Of a stretch of DNA of 64,000 nt, positions 41,874 to 51,308 are shown in pieces; the first letter of the stretch is position 1, and the number at the start of each line of letters is the position of its first letter. Origin of the DNA: Demequina capsici. GTDB taxonomy: Bacteria; Actinomycetota; Actinomycetes; Actinomycetales; Demequinaceae. The DNA lies in NCBI RefSeq assembly GCF_032102965.1, contig NZ_CP134880.1, positions 1,364,001 to 1,428,000 of the forward strand, given 5' to 3'. The notes under the pieces are model-generated. The model searched no databases and had not been told where the DNA came from. It saw nothing but the letters and a program-made list of their open reading frames with translations. The position numbers were made by a program, and so were the translations under genes.

Positions 41874-42839
41874 ATGGCCGACGCGACGGCGCGGCTGCTG
41901 AACCTCATCGTCGCGCTCTCCGACACCCGGCGACGGATGACGCGTGAGACGATCCGCGCCACCGTCGAGGGCTACGAACCCGTGCCGACAGGCGCGTCGC
42001 CCTCCGAGCTCAAGAGGTCGGACGTCGCGTTCGAGCGCATGTTCGAGCGCGACAAGGACGACCTGCGGCGGCTCGGGATTCCCTTGCAGACCATTCAGGA
42101 CGCTGTCCACGGTGACGACATCGGCTATCGGATCGACAGCGCTCGCGCGGCGCTCCCCGTGCTCGACCTCACCTCGGCCGAGCTCGCCGCGCTCTCCGTC
42201 GCGGGAGCGTACTGGAGCGATGCGACGCTCGAGGCGGATGCGCGCCAGGCGTTGACCAAGGTCGCGGCGTCCACGTCTGAGCGACCCGCCGAGGCGGTGC
42301 TTGCCGGTGGGCGGTCGCAGACTGCGGAAGGCACCGTGTCCGCGCTGCTCGAGGCGCGCCAGGAGCGCCGCGCGGTGCGGTTCGACTACTCGTCGTCCAA
42401 CTCGGGCGTGCAGCGACGTTCCGTGCAGCCGTGGCGCCTGCTTACCCGCGGCGGCGCGCTGTACCTGCAGGCGTTCGACGTCGACCGCGCTGCCGCCCGC
42501 ACCTTCCGACTGTCACGGATCCAGGGCCGCGTCGGCGCCACGGGGGAACCCGGCGCGTACGACATCCCCCACGACCTGCCGCCCGCGTTCTCGCCCTCGC
42601 AGGGGGGCATCGCGGTCGTGGCAGTGCGGCCTGAGGCGGGGCACTCGCTGCGTTCTCGGGGTGAGACCATCGCACATCGCGAGGGCTGGGACCTCGTGAG
42701 GGTCGACTTCCGCCACGCCGATGCGCTGCGCGACGAGGTGCTCGCGCTCGGCGGCGCCGCACGGGTCGTCGAGCCGATGGAGATCGCCACGCAGGTCAGC
42801 GACTATGCCCGCAACGCGCTGGAGGTCGCCGGTGGCTGA
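41874..42839 (+). CDS. pafB: WYL-domain regulator PafB
   Basis: Half of the PafBC transcription activator that controls the LexA/RecA-independent DNA damage response in mycobacteria. 321 residues: N-terminal winged helix, then a WYL domain around 160-235 (AVRFDYSSSNSGVQRRSVQPWRL) and a WCX tail. ATG 41874 begins right after the hisG stop. The 8-base overlap with pafC indicates the usual paired expression. The proteasome and Pup-ligase genes often nearby are not in the window. Confidence 0.92.
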   Translation: MADATARLLNLIVALSDTRRRMTRETIRATVEGYEPVPTGASPSELKRSDVAFERMFERDKDDLRRLGIPLQTIQDAVHGDDIGYRIDSARAALPVLDLTSAELAALSVAGAYWSDATLEADARQALTKVAASTSERPAEAVLAGGRSQTAEGTVSALLEARQERRAVRFDYSSSNSGVQRRSVQPWRLLTRGGALYLQAFDVDRAAARTFRLSRIQGRVGATGEPGAYDIPHDLPPAFSPSQGGIAVVAVRPEAGHSLRSRGETIAHREGWDLVRVDFRHADALRDEVLALGGAARVVEPMEIATQVSDYARNALEVAGG

Positions 42840-43755
42840 GAAGGCGCTCGCACGTGTCACGCGGCTGCTCAGCATCCTGTCGGTGCTGCAGCATCAGGAG
42901 GAGGCGACGTTCGCCGAGCTCGGAGAACGCTTCGGCGTCAGCGCACGTCAGATCGAGCAGGACGTGTTCCTGCTGTTCACGACAGGCAAGCCGGGCGGGA
43001 TGCCGGACGACTACGTGGACTTCGACCCGGATGCGCTCGACGAGGGCATCGCGCGGCTGCGCGACGCACAGGGCCTCACCCAGGTGAAGCTCAGCGCGCG
43101 CGAGGCGGTGGCGCTGATCGGCTCGCTCGGGACCCTCGTGGCTGCCGGAGTCGCGCCTCAGGCCGCGGAGACGGCCCTCGCGAAGCTCCGAGCGGCGATC
43201 GATTCGAATCCGATCGAGGTCGTCGCCGACGAGGCGGTGGACCGCGCACGGATGTCCCCTCTGACCGACGGCCTCGCACGGGGGCTCGCCGTGGAGCTCA
43301 CCTACGTCGACGCCTCGGATAGACGCACGGTCCGGGTGGTGGAGCCGCATCGGCTGGTGGCGATCGACGGAATCGGGTATGTCGAGTGCTGGTGCCGCAG
43401 GGCTCAGGACTATCGGACGCTCAGGCTCGACCGCATCGTCAGCGCGACGCCCACGGACTCCCCGGTCACGACAGCCCCGATGGAGCAACGCGGGTTCAGT
43501 CTCGAGCCCAGGTTCGCGGCCCAGGTCACGGCCCACGTGAGCGCGCGGTGGCTGCTCGAGTCGATGCAGGACGTCGTCATCTCCGACGAGGGCGACGCGG
43601 TCACGGCGACCTTCCCCGTCGCGGACGTGGAGTGGGCGGCTGGCAGGCTGCTCGCAGTCGGTCCGGCGCTCCGAACGATCGGCCCGGCGCTCCTCGCCGA
43701 CGCGGTGGCACGACGCGCCCTGCGCGTGCTCGAAGCACAGGACGGTGCCGCCTGA
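42832..43755 (+). CDS. pafC: WYL-domain regulator PafC
   Basis: Partner of PafB. 307 residues: N-terminal winged helix (ARVTRLLSILSVLQHQEEA, FGVSARQIEQDVFLL), then a WYL domain (VELTYVDASDRRTVRVVEPHRL) and a C-terminal extension. GTG 42832 is chosen for the short overlap with pafB. The tatA promoter follows. Confidence 0.92.
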   Translation: MAEKALARVTRLLSILSVLQHQEEATFAELGERFGVSARQIEQDVFLLFTTGKPGGMPDDYVDFDPDALDEGIARLRDAQGLTQVKLSAREAVALIGSLGTLVAAGVAPQAAETALAKLRAAIDSNPIEVVADEAVDRARMSPLTDGLARGLAVELTYVDASDRRTVRVVEPHRLVAIDGIGYVECWCRRAQDYRTLRLDRIVSATPTDSPVTTAPMEQRGFSLEPRFAAQVTAHVSARWLLESMQDVVISDEGDAVTATFPVADVEWAAGRLLAVGPALRTIGPALLADAVARRALRVLEAQDGAA

Positions 43756-43764
43756 TCGGGCGGC

Positions 43765-43770
43765 TACACT
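43765..43770 (+). promoter_or_regulatory. -10 box of tatA-tatC
   Basis: TACACT, 27 bases before the tatA ATG, leaving a short leader with AAGGGAG (43786-43792). Confidence 0.5.
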
Positions 43771-43797
43771 TGAGCGGCACAAGACAAGGGAGATCTC

Positions 43798-44010
43798 ATG
43801 GGCAGTTTCGGTGCGAGAGAGTGGATCATCATCGCGGTGATCGTCCTGATCCTGTTCGGGGCTCCGAAGCTTCCTGAGTTCGCGCGCTCGCTGGGAAAGT
43901 CGATGCGCATCCTCAAGGAGGAGACCAAGTCGCTCACCTCGGACGACTCGTCCGAGGGCAAGTCGAGCAAGGGCACCGAAGCCGGCGACGGCGAGGCCAG
44001 TGACAAGTAG
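43798..44010 (+). CDS. tatA: Twin-arginine translocase subunit TatA
   Basis: Pore-forming component for export of folded proteins. 70 residues: one N-terminal membrane helix (WIIIAVIVLILF), the hinge FGAPKLPEFARSLG, an amphipathic helix, and an acidic/Ser tail. Overlaps tatC by 11 bases. No tatB-like gene is adjacent. Confidence 0.94.
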   Translation: MGSFGAREWIIIAVIVLILFGAPKLPEFARSLGKSMRILKEETKSLTSDDSSEGKSSKGTEAGDGEASDK

Positions 44011-44812
44011 GCGCGTGCGCCGGAAGTCCAATCCCGACGCGCGCATGCCTGTGCGCGCCCACCTGGTGGAGCTGCGCAAGCGTCTGTTCCTCTCTGCCAT
44101 CGGAATCGTCCTCGCGATGGTCGTCGGCTGGTTCCTGTACACGCCCGTGTACGAGGCCGTACAGAGGCCGGTGCTCGACCTCGCCGCGCGTGACGACGCG
44201 CTCGTCACGGTCAACTTCAGCGGCCTCGCCACCGCGCTCGACCTCCAGTTGAAGGTCGCAGCGATCCTCGGCGTCATCCTGTCCTCACCGTGGTGGCTCT
44301 ACCAGCTGTGGGCGTTCGTCGCGCCCGGCATGCGCAAGGTCGAGCGCCGCTACACGATCGGCTTCATGTCGGCAGCCATCCCGTTGTTCTTCGCCGGGAT
44401 CGCCTTCGCGTGGTGGATCCTGCCGCAGGCCGTGGGAATCCTGGTCGGATTCACGCCGGACGGCGCCGCGAACGTGCTCGATGCCCAGATGTACCTCACC
44501 TTCGCGATGCGGCTGCTGCTCGCGTTCGGCCTGGCCTTCGTGTTCCCCGTGCTGATGGTGGCCCTGTCATGGGCCAGGATCGTGCCCGCGCGCGTCTGGC
44601 TTCGCGGATGGCGGTGGGCGGTGGTCATCATCGCGGTCGCCGCCGCTGTGCTCACCCCGACGCCGGACGCCATCACCATGCTGATACTGCAGACGCCGAT
44701 GACGGTGCTGTACTTCGCGGCGATCGGCGTGGCGGTGCTCCGGGAGCGCGCCGTGTCGCGCAGACCCCAGGATCCCGCGGACGCGGAGGAAGGGCTCGAG
44801 GCGGAGGCGTGA
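44000..44812 (+). CDS. tatC: Twin-arginine translocase subunit TatC
   Basis: Signal-peptide receptor of the Tat system. 270 residues, six membrane helices. MPVRAHLVELRKRLFLSAIG is the conserved N-terminal motif; the SPWWLYQLWAFVAPGM loop and FALLVAL-type helices follow. The start is GTG 44000 within tatA. The gene downstream overlaps by GTGA. Confidence 0.95.
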   Translation: MTSRRVRRKSNPDARMPVRAHLVELRKRLFLSAIGIVLAMVVGWFLYTPVYEAVQRPVLDLAARDDALVTVNFSGLATALDLQLKVAAILGVILSSPWWLYQLWAFVAPGMRKVERRYTIGFMSAAIPLFFAGIAFAWWILPQAVGILVGFTPDGAANVLDAQMYLTFAMRLLLAFGLAFVFPVLMVALSWARIVPARVWLRGWRWAVVIIAVAAAVLTPTPDAITMLILQTPMTVLYFAAIGVAVLRERAVSRRPQDPADAEEGLEAEA

Positions 44813-45744
44813 GCACGCTCGGGGTCGTGACGAACCCCACCTCAGGGTCGGGCAGAGGAGCCCGGTGGGGAGCTGAGGCACTGGCCGCGCTCGCCGCGCG
44901 CGGGCACCGGCTGCGTGACCTGTCGGCGGGATCCTGGGCCGCATCTCTCGAGTCAGCCATCGCGCATCGTGACGACCTCGACGCGCTCGTGGTGGTCGGC
45001 GGCGACGGCATGGTCCACCTGGGCGTGCAGGCGTGCGCCGCGCATCGCCTTCCGCTCGGCATCGTCGCTGCAGGCTCCGGGAACGACAGCGCCACGGCGC
45101 TGGACCTGCCGGTGCGGGACGTCGACGCTGCTGTCGCTCGGATCGACCTGGCGCTGCGCACCGACAGCTCTGCGGAGGTCGACGTCGCTGCGGTGGTCGG
45201 GCCCGCGGTGGAGCATCCCGCCCAGCCCCGGTATGCGCTGGCGATCGTCTCCGCCGGCATCGATGCCGCGGTGTCCGCGCGCGCCAGGACGATGCGACGG
45301 CCACGCGGACCGCTCAAGTACAGGCTGGCGATCGCGCAGGAGCTGCCTCGGTTCACTCCCTACGGCGTCACGGTCGAGATCGACGGCGAAAGCGTGTCGC
45401 AGACGTGCACCCTGGTCGCAGTGGCGAACGGCCCACTGATCGGCGGGGGACTGCCCCTGTCACCCCACTCGTCGTTGACAGACGGACTTCTCGAGTTGGT
45501 CCTCGCCGACGGGCTCGCGCCGACTCAGATCGTCCCGCTGTTCGCCGCCCTCACGAAGGGCAGACACCTCGAGGACCCGCGCGTGCGCGTCATGCAGGTG
45601 CGCGAGGTGTCGGTGCGGCACGACCCCTCGGTCGGCCGGCCGCTACCACCCGCATTCGCAGACGGTGAGCTGGTCGGCGCGGGCCCCCTCACTGTCTCGG
45701 TGGTGCCGCGCGGTCTGCGCGTTCTCGGTGCCTCGCCTCGGTAG
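44809..45744 (+). CDS. Diacylglycerol/lipid kinase family protein
   Basis: Phosphorylates a lipid alcohol, probably diacylglycerol, at the membrane face. 311 residues: N-terminal GVVTNPTSGSGRGA, nucleotide motif VVVGGDGMVHLG, GIVAAGSGNDSATAL, and C-terminal NGPLIGGGLPLSPHSSLTDG. Exact substrate (DAG, or another lipid as in YegS/BmrU relatives) cannot be fixed. Tight packing between tatC and helY is common in actinobacteria. Its TAG stop overlaps the helY -10 box. Confidence 0.85.
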   Translation: MSTLGVVTNPTSGSGRGARWGAEALAALAARGHRLRDLSAGSWAASLESAIAHRDDLDALVVVGGDGMVHLGVQACAAHRLPLGIVAAGSGNDSATALDLPVRDVDAAVARIDLALRTDSSAEVDVAAVVGPAVEHPAQPRYALAIVSAGIDAAVSARARTMRRPRGPLKYRLAIAQELPRFTPYGVTVEIDGESVSQTCTLVAVANGPLIGGGLPLSPHSSLTDGLLELVLADGLAPTQIVPLFAALTKGRHLEDPRVRVMQVREVSVRHDPSVGRPLPPAFADGELVGAGPLTVSVVPRGLRVLGASPR

Positions 45745-45747
45745 CCT
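45742..45747 (+). promoter_or_regulatory. Leaderless -10 box of helY, overlapping upstream stop
   Basis: TAGCCT ends 6 bases before ATG 45754. Its first three bases are the stop codon of the lipid-kinase gene. Confidence 0.6.
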
Positions 45748-45753
45748 GAGAGT

Positions 45754-48489
45754 ATGAGCACACCGGCGGAACGCTATGCCGCCTCGCGACGCAGGAATCG
45801 TCACGGCGACCTCGTCGAGTTCGAGGAGTCCCTGTCGTTCCCGTTGGACCAGTTCCAGCGCGAGGCGTGCGAGGCGGTCGCGGAAGGTCGCTCTGTCCTG
45901 GTCGCGGCCCCCACCGGAGCAGGCAAGACCGTCGTCGGCGAGTACGCGATCCGCCATGCCCACAATCAGGGCCTCAAAGCGTTCTACACGACTCCGATCA
46001 AGGCGCTGTCGAACCAGAAGTACCAGGACCTTCGCGCCGTCTACGGCGACTCCGCCGTGGGGCTGCTCACGGGTGACACCTCCGTCAACCCGAACGCGGA
46101 CATCGTCGTGATGACCACCGAGGTCGTTCGGAACATGATCTACTCGGGATCCACCACGCTGGAACGGCTGGGCGTCGTGGTGCTCGATGAGGTGCACTAC
46201 CTGGCCGACCGGTTCCGCGGGTCGGTCTGGGAGGAGGTCATCATCCATCTGGATCAGATGACCTCGATCGTCGCGCTGTCGGCCACGGTGTCGAACGCGG
46301 AGGAGTTCGGCGCATGGCTCTCCGAGGTGCGAGGCGACACGCGGGTGGTGGTGAGCGAGCATCGTCCTGTCCCGCTGTGGCCGCACGTGCTGATCCGTGA
46401 GGGCATGTTCGATCTGTACGCGCCCGGTGTCAATGCTCAGGAGCCTGGGCCCAATCCGCGCCTCAACCCGGAGGTCGAGGCCATCCTGAAGCGGCACGCG
46501 CAGGTGGACTCACAGGGGAGGGGGCATCGCGTCGCAGGCGGCCGCCGCCCGCGCGCACGGCGCAGCCCTCCGCGCTTCGCCGTGGTCGACGTGCTGGACC
46601 GGCAGGGCCTGCTGCCCGCGATCGTGTTCGTCTTCTCCCGCGCGGGGTGCGAGGACGCGGTGGATCAGGTGCGCGCCTCGGGACTGGTCCTCACGACGGA
46701 CGAGGAACGGACCCAGATCGCCGCGCTGATCGAGGAGCGCTGCGCGGGAGTGCCGTCCGAGGATCTCGGCGCGCTCGGATATCTGCATTGGCGCGACCAT
46801 CTCGAGGCGGGGATCGCCGCTCACCACGCGGGCATGATCCCCCTGTTCAAGGAGGTCGTGGAGGAGCTGTTCCGGCGTGGGCTGATCAAGGTCGTGTACG
46901 CGACCGAGACGCTCGCGCTCGGCATCAACATGCCGGCACGCTCGGTGGTCCTCGAGAAGCTCGTGAAGTGGGACGGTCAGGGTCACAAGGACCTGACCGC
47001 CGGCGAGTACACGCAGCTCACCGGACGGGCAGGCAGGCGTGGCATCGACGTCGAGGGCCATGCGGTCGTGGTCGAGCATCCGGGCCTGGACGTCGGCCAG
47101 CTGGGTCGCCTCGCATCCCGCCGCACCTATCCGCTCATCAGCTCGTTCCAGCCCTCGTACAACATGGCGGTGAACCTCGTGCACACCGTGGGCGTGGCCC
47201 GCGCTCGTGAGGTGCTCGAGATGTCCTTCGCGCAGTTCCAGGCCGATCAGTCGGTGGTGGGCAAGGCACGGCGCGCGCAGGAGCTGGAGCGGACGCTCGA
47301 GGGCTATCGCGAGGCCGTCGCCTGCGATCGCGGAGACTTCATGGACTACGCGCGCATGCGACACGATCTCAATCGTCTCCAGAAGGGCCAGTCGAAGGCT
47401 GCGAGCCGTCAACGCCGCGAGGCGACCACCGAGACCCTGTCAGGCTTGCGGCGCGGCGACGTGGTCCGCATCGGCGGTGGCAGGCGCGCGGGCATCGCTG
47501 CGGTCGTGGTTCCCGATGACAGGGCCGATGCGCCGCGCCCGGTGGTGGTCACCGATGAGGGACGCGAGTTCCGGCTCGCGATCGCGGAGCTGCAGCACGG
47601 CGTCGACGTCGTCGGCGCCATACGTGTGCCCAAGCGTTTCGACCACCGCAACCCGCGTCAGCGGCGCGAGCTCGCGCAGGTGATCGAGGACGCGAAGCCT
47701 TCCTTCGAGGCGCCCAGCCGGCGTCGGCACGGCGCAGCGCCGCACACACCCGACGCGGAGATCACCCGTCTGCGCCAGCGGATGCAGGGCCACCCGTGCC
47801 ATGCCTGCCCCGAGCGAGAGGACCACGCCCGCTGGGCCGAGCGCTACTTCCGCACGCTGCGAGACAAGGACCGCGTCGTCGGCGAGATCCAGCGTGCGAC
47901 CGGCTCCATCGCACGCGTCTTCGACCATCGCTGCGACGTGCTCGGCGAGCTGGGCTACCTGGTCCGCGAAGGGGACGAATGGGAGGTCTCGCCGACCGGC
48001 GAGATGATGCGCACCCTGTACAGCGAGAACGACCTGGTGATCGCGGAGTGCCTCCGCACGGGCGTGTGGAGCGAGCTGCAGGCGCCCGCGCTCGCTGCTG
48101 CCGTCTCGAGCCTCGTGTACAACGGCCGTCGGGATGACGAGCTGCGTTCGCCCCAGGTGCCGGGCGGGCCTCACGGCGCTCTCGGACGCGCCCTGCAGGA
48201 GACGGTGCGCACATGGTCGCGCGTATCCGAGCTGCAGGAGGAGCACCGCCTCGGTGAGCTTCCGGCTCCGGAGTGGGGGATCGTGGGCCCCATCCACGGG
48301 TGGGCGCAGGGCCGCAGCCTCGACGCAGTGCTCACGGGGTCCGAGATCGCGCCCGGCGACATGGTCCGCTGGAGCAAGCAGGTGATCGACGCGTTGGACC
48401 AGATCGCAGATGTCGCGCCGAACGAGACGCTGAGAGCCAGGGCTCGCACTGCCATCGCCGCGATGCGGCGAGGCGTGGTCGCGTACTGA
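45754..48489 (+). CDS. helY: Ski2-like RNA helicase HelY
   Basis: DExH-box helicase related to eukaryotic Mtr4/Ski2, thought to act in RNA turnover. 911 residues. Q-motif PLDQFQREACEA, Walker A APTGAGKT (52-59), DEVH at 145-148, SAT motif near 170 (VALSATVSN), QLTGRAGRRGID (motif VI), and the C-terminal DSHCT-type domain after about residue 760. A basic insert (GGRRPRARRSPPRF) lies between the two RecA domains. Located after tatAC as in most actinobacteria. Confidence 0.94.
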   Translation: MSTPAERYAASRRRNRHGDLVEFEESLSFPLDQFQREACEAVAEGRSVLVAAPTGAGKTVVGEYAIRHAHNQGLKAFYTTPIKALSNQKYQDLRAVYGDSAVGLLTGDTSVNPNADIVVMTTEVVRNMIYSGSTTLERLGVVVLDEVHYLADRFRGSVWEEVIIHLDQMTSIVALSATVSNAEEFGAWLSEVRGDTRVVVSEHRPVPLWPHVLIREGMFDLYAPGVNAQEPGPNPRLNPEVEAILKRHAQVDSQGRGHRVAGGRRPRARRSPPRFAVVDVLDRQGLLPAIVFVFSRAGCEDAVDQVRASGLVLTTDEERTQIAALIEERCAGVPSEDLGALGYLHWRDHLEAGIAAHHAGMIPLFKEVVEELFRRGLIKVVYATETLALGINMPARSVVLEKLVKWDGQGHKDLTAGEYTQLTGRAGRRGIDVEGHAVVVEHPGLDVGQLGRLASRRTYPLISSFQPSYNMAVNLVHTVGVARAREVLEMSFAQFQADQSVVGKARRAQELERTLEGYREAVACDRGDFMDYARMRHDLNRLQKGQSKAASRQRREATTETLSGLRRGDVVRIGGGRRAGIAAVVVPDDRADAPRPVVVTDEGREFRLAIAELQHGVDVVGAIRVPKRFDHRNPRQRRELAQVIEDAKPSFEAPSRRRHGAAPHTPDAEITRLRQRMQGHPCHACPEREDHARWAERYFRTLRDKDRVVGEIQRATGSIARVFDHRCDVLGELGYLVREGDEWEVSPTGEMMRTLYSENDLVIAECLRTGVWSELQAPALAAAVSSLVYNGRRDDELRSPQVPGGPHGALGRALQETVRTWSRVSELQEEHRLGELPAPEWGIVGPIHGWAQGRSLDAVLTGSEIAPGDMVRWSKQVIDALDQIADVAPNETLRARARTAIAAMRRGVVAY

Positions 48490-48500
48490 TCAGGCCTACG

Positions 48501-48506
48501 TAGGCT
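48501..48506 (+). promoter_or_regulatory. Leaderless -10 box of lnt
   Basis: TAGGCT ends 8 bases before GTG 48515. No ribosome site is seen, so this box supports GTG 48515 over the ATG 6 bases later. Confidence 0.5.
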
Positions 48507-48514
48507 GTGCGCTT

Positions 48515-50053
48515 GTGAGAATGCAGTGGAACATCCTCGTCGCCGTCGCGTCCGGGCTGCTGCTTGCGGCAGCGTTCCCCGACGTCGGCTGGTGGCCGTT
48601 CGCCTTCGTATCTCTCGCCGGACTGTGGTGGGCGCTCCGTGACGTCGGCGCCTGGGGCGGTCTTCTGCTCGGCTGGCTCTACGGCGTCGCATTCTTCGCA
48701 CCTCACGTGTGGTGGGCCTACGTCGCGACCGAGATCACGCCATGGGCCGCCTTGTCGGTCGCCGAGGGACTCGCCTGGGGCCTCCTCGGGGTGATCTGGG
48801 CGCACGTGCGGCGTTCGGGCATGCTGGGTGAGGGACTGCTCGCAGGTCCGGTGGCGTTCGGCCTGCTCTGGGCCGGTGTGGAGCAGCTACGGTCGATCAT
48901 GCCGTTCGAGGGGTTCCCGTGGGGTCGGCTGGCGTTCGCGATGGCGGACTCGCCGATCGCCGGTCTTGCCTGGGTGGGGGGAGTACCGTTCCTCGGTTTC
49001 GCGGTCGCGACCGCAGGAGCCTTCCTGGGACTCGCGTTCGAGCGAGGCGTGCAGCGTCGACCCGTGCAGGCCGCGGCGGCACCGGCGCTCGCGCTGGTGA
49101 TCGTCTTCTCAGGCGCGCTCGTGCCGCTCGACTCCCGGGCGACCGATGGCGAGCTCTCCGTCGCCGTGATCCAGGGCAACGTGCCCGACCGTGGCCTGGA
49201 CTCGTTCTCGCAGGCGCGCGAGGTGCTGCGCAACCACGCCGCCGAGTCCTCGGTGGCCGTGTCCGACGCACAGGCGCAGGGCCGTGCCATCGACCTCATG
49301 ATCTGGCCGGAGAACGCCGCGGACGTGGACCCCCGAGTCGACGACCAGGCATATCAGCTGGTCACGACCGCGGCCCAGGAGGCGGACGCCCCCCTCCTGC
49401 TGGGCACCGTCGACTACACGCCTGTCAATGGGCGCTACAACACATCGCTCCTGTGGTCGCCTGAAGGTGTGGTGCTCGACACGTACAGCAAGCAGCGCCC
49501 CGTGCCGTTCGCCGAGTACATCCCCATGCGCACCTTCGCACGCCACTTCTCGCCCGACGTGGACCGGGTGAGCGTGGACATGCTCGCCGGCACCGAGCCG
49601 GCGGTCATGCAGGTTGCGATCGACTCGCAGGAACGGGCGGTCACGCTTGCGACGGTCATCTGCTTCGAGGTGGCGGTCGACGACATCGTGCGCGAGGCCG
49701 TCGCGCTCGGCGGTGAGCTGCTGGTCGTGCAGACGAACAATGCGACGTTCGGTCACACCGCCGAGAGCACGCAACAGCTGCAGATGACGAGGATCAAGGC
49801 CATCGAGACCGGGCGCTATGCGATCCAGGACTCGACCGTCGGCGTGTCCGCGATCGTCGCGCCCGACGGGCGCGTGCTGCAGGAGACGGAGCTGTTCACC
49901 GCCGCCCACATGCTCGCCGACGTGGGCCTGCGCACCGATCTCACGCCCGCCGTCAGGTTCGGCGGATGGATAGCATGGGGCGTCCTGATCGGCACGGGCG
50001 TCCTCGCCGTGAGCGCGGTAGGACGACGACTGAGGGAGAGGTACGAATGGTGA
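48515..50053 (+). CDS. lnt: Apolipoprotein N-acyltransferase
   Basis: N-acylates mature lipoproteins at the outer face of the membrane. 512 residues: about six N-terminal membrane helices, then a carbon-nitrogen hydrolase domain with the triad E266 (WPEN), K326 (YSKQ) and C383 (ICFEVAVDD), and one last membrane helix. In mycobacteria this domain is fused to Ppm1; here ppm1 is a separate gene that overlaps by 7 bases. Confidence 0.93.
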   Translation: MRMQWNILVAVASGLLLAAAFPDVGWWPFAFVSLAGLWWALRDVGAWGGLLLGWLYGVAFFAPHVWWAYVATEITPWAALSVAEGLAWGLLGVIWAHVRRSGMLGEGLLAGPVAFGLLWAGVEQLRSIMPFEGFPWGRLAFAMADSPIAGLAWVGGVPFLGFAVATAGAFLGLAFERGVQRRPVQAAAAPALALVIVFSGALVPLDSRATDGELSVAVIQGNVPDRGLDSFSQAREVLRNHAAESSVAVSDAQAQGRAIDLMIWPENAADVDPRVDDQAYQLVTTAAQEADAPLLLGTVDYTPVNGRYNTSLLWSPEGVVLDTYSKQRPVPFAEYIPMRTFARHFSPDVDRVSVDMLAGTEPAVMQVAIDSQERAVTLATVICFEVAVDDIVREAVALGGELLVVQTNNATFGHTAESTQQLQMTRIKAIETGRYAIQDSTVGVSAIVAPDGRVLQETELFTAAHMLADVGLRTDLTPAVRFGGWIAWGVLIGTGVLAVSAVGRRLRERYEW

Positions 50054-50799
50054 GCACGCTGGTGATCATCCCCACCTACAACGAGCGTGAGTCGTTGCCG
50101 GTGCAGATCTCCGGCGTCCGCGCGTACGCGCCCGACGTCGACATCCTCGTCGTGGACGACTCGTCCCCGGATGGCACGGGGGAGTGGGCGGACGAGGCAG
50201 CCCTCGCCGACCCGCACGTCAACGTGCTGCATCGTCCTGGCAAGCAAGGCCTGGGAGTGGCCTACCGTGCGGGCTTCGCCTGGGGCCTGAAGCATGGCTA
50301 CGAGGTCCTGGTCGAGATGGACGCCGATGGTTCTCATCAGCCGCGTGACCTCCCGCGGCTGCTCGCGAGCGCAGGTGACGGCGACCTGGTGATCGGCTCG
50401 CGCTGGGTGCCGGGCGGATCTGTGAAGAACTGGCCGCGCCATCGCAAGCTGCTGTCCACGGGCGCCAACACCTATGTTCGCCTGGCGCTCGGAATCCACG
50501 TGAAGGACGCGACCGCGGGCTTCCGAGCCTACACGGCAGACATGCTGCGCGCCTTGGATCTCGACTCCGTCGAGTCCCAGGGATACTGCTTCCAGATCGA
50601 CATGTGCTGGCACGTGCTGCGCGCGGGCGGCACGGTGGTGGAGGTGCCGATCGAGTTCGTCGAGCGCGTGCAAGGCGCCTCCAAGATGAGTGGCGCCATC
50701 ATCCGCGAGGCGCTGCTCAAGACCACCGTGTGGGGCGTGACGCGGCGCTGGCGCCAGGTGACCGGCGCGGAGCGACGGGAGCGCCAGTCGGGCGCGTGA
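50047..50799 (+). CDS. ppm1: Polyprenol-phosphate mannose synthase
   Basis: Family 2 glycosyltransferase that makes polyprenyl-phosphate-mannose for GT-C mannosyltransferases. 250 residues. [24 protein letters not shown] and the DAD motif ([10 protein letters not shown]) are intact, and the C-terminal [12 protein letters not shown] is typical. ATG 50047 follows GAGGGAGAGG inside lnt; GTG 50050 is an alternative. lnt-ppm1-rbpA is a conserved block. Confidence 0.92.
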   Translation: MVSTLVIIPTYNERESLPVQISGVRAYAPDVDILVVDDSSPDGTGEWADEAALADPHVNVLHRPGKQGLGVAYRAGFAWGLKHGYEVLVEMDADGSHQPRDLPRLLASAGDGDLVIGSRWVPGGSVKNWPRHRKLLSTGANTYVRLALGIHVKDATAGFRAYTADMLRALDLDSVESQGYCFQIDMCWHVLRAGGTVVEVPIEFVERVQGASKMSGAIIREALLKTTVWGVTRRWRQVTGAERRERQSGA

Positions 50800-50865
50800 C
50801 CCGGCGCGACAGTCGCGAGAGATGAGGAGCCTCACGGACGTGCAGACGCGTCACCCGTGAAACGA

Positions 50866-50902
50866 GACGAGCGGCACCGCCCGTGGGGCGACGCCGCTCG
50901 TC
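50866..50902. terminator. Bidirectional terminator between ppm1 and rbpA
   Basis: 10-bp arms 50866-50875 and 50893-50902, plus an inner 5-bp stem (50878-50882 with 50886-50890) around GTG. It lies between convergent genes. On the minus strand it is followed by TCGTTT. Confidence 0.75.
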
Positions 50903-50915
50903 CTTGACGCGGGTG

Positions 50916-51251
50916 TCAGCTCGCGCGCATGCTGCGCAGGTACTCCAGGCGCTCCTCCAGGAGCTCCTCGAGCTCAGGGATGGTGCGACGCTCGAGCAGC
51001 ATGTCCCAGTGCGTCCGCGCCGCCTTCTCCTCCTTGGCCTCGGGCTGATCGCCGTCCCTGAGGAGTGCGAGAGCGCCGCAATGGCACTCCCACGAGAGCG
51101 GCACATCAGCCTCGACGGAGAAGGGGAACGTCAGGATGTGCCCGTTGGGGCAGTCGTAGTGGACGTCACGACGAGCCGCGAGCTCCGCATGCTCGATTGA
51201 CTCCAGCGACTGGGTTCCCAGTCGCATGCCGCGTAGTGCTCGATCGGCCAT
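50916..51251 (-). CDS. rbpA: RNA polymerase-binding protein RbpA
   Basis: Actinobacterial transcription activator that binds RNA polymerase and the principal sigma factor and stabilises the open complex. 111 residues: the N-terminal tail (ALRGMRLGTQSLE), the beta-barrel core with YDCPNGH and WECHCG cysteines, the basic linker, and the C-terminal sigma-interaction helices (RTHWDMLLERRTIPELEELL). RBS GGGAGG ahead of the ATG. Confidence 0.96.
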   Translation of the reverse strand: MADRALRGMRLGTQSLESIEHAELAARRDVHYDCPNGHILTFPFSVEADVPLSWECHCGALALLRDGDQPEAKEEKAARTHWDMLLERRTIPELEELLEERLEYLRSMRAS

Positions 51252-51308
51252 GTCAGCCTCCCTCTCCAGCAGGCGGGGTGGTGCCTGCTCACCCCATCAA
51301 CGTCCGTG

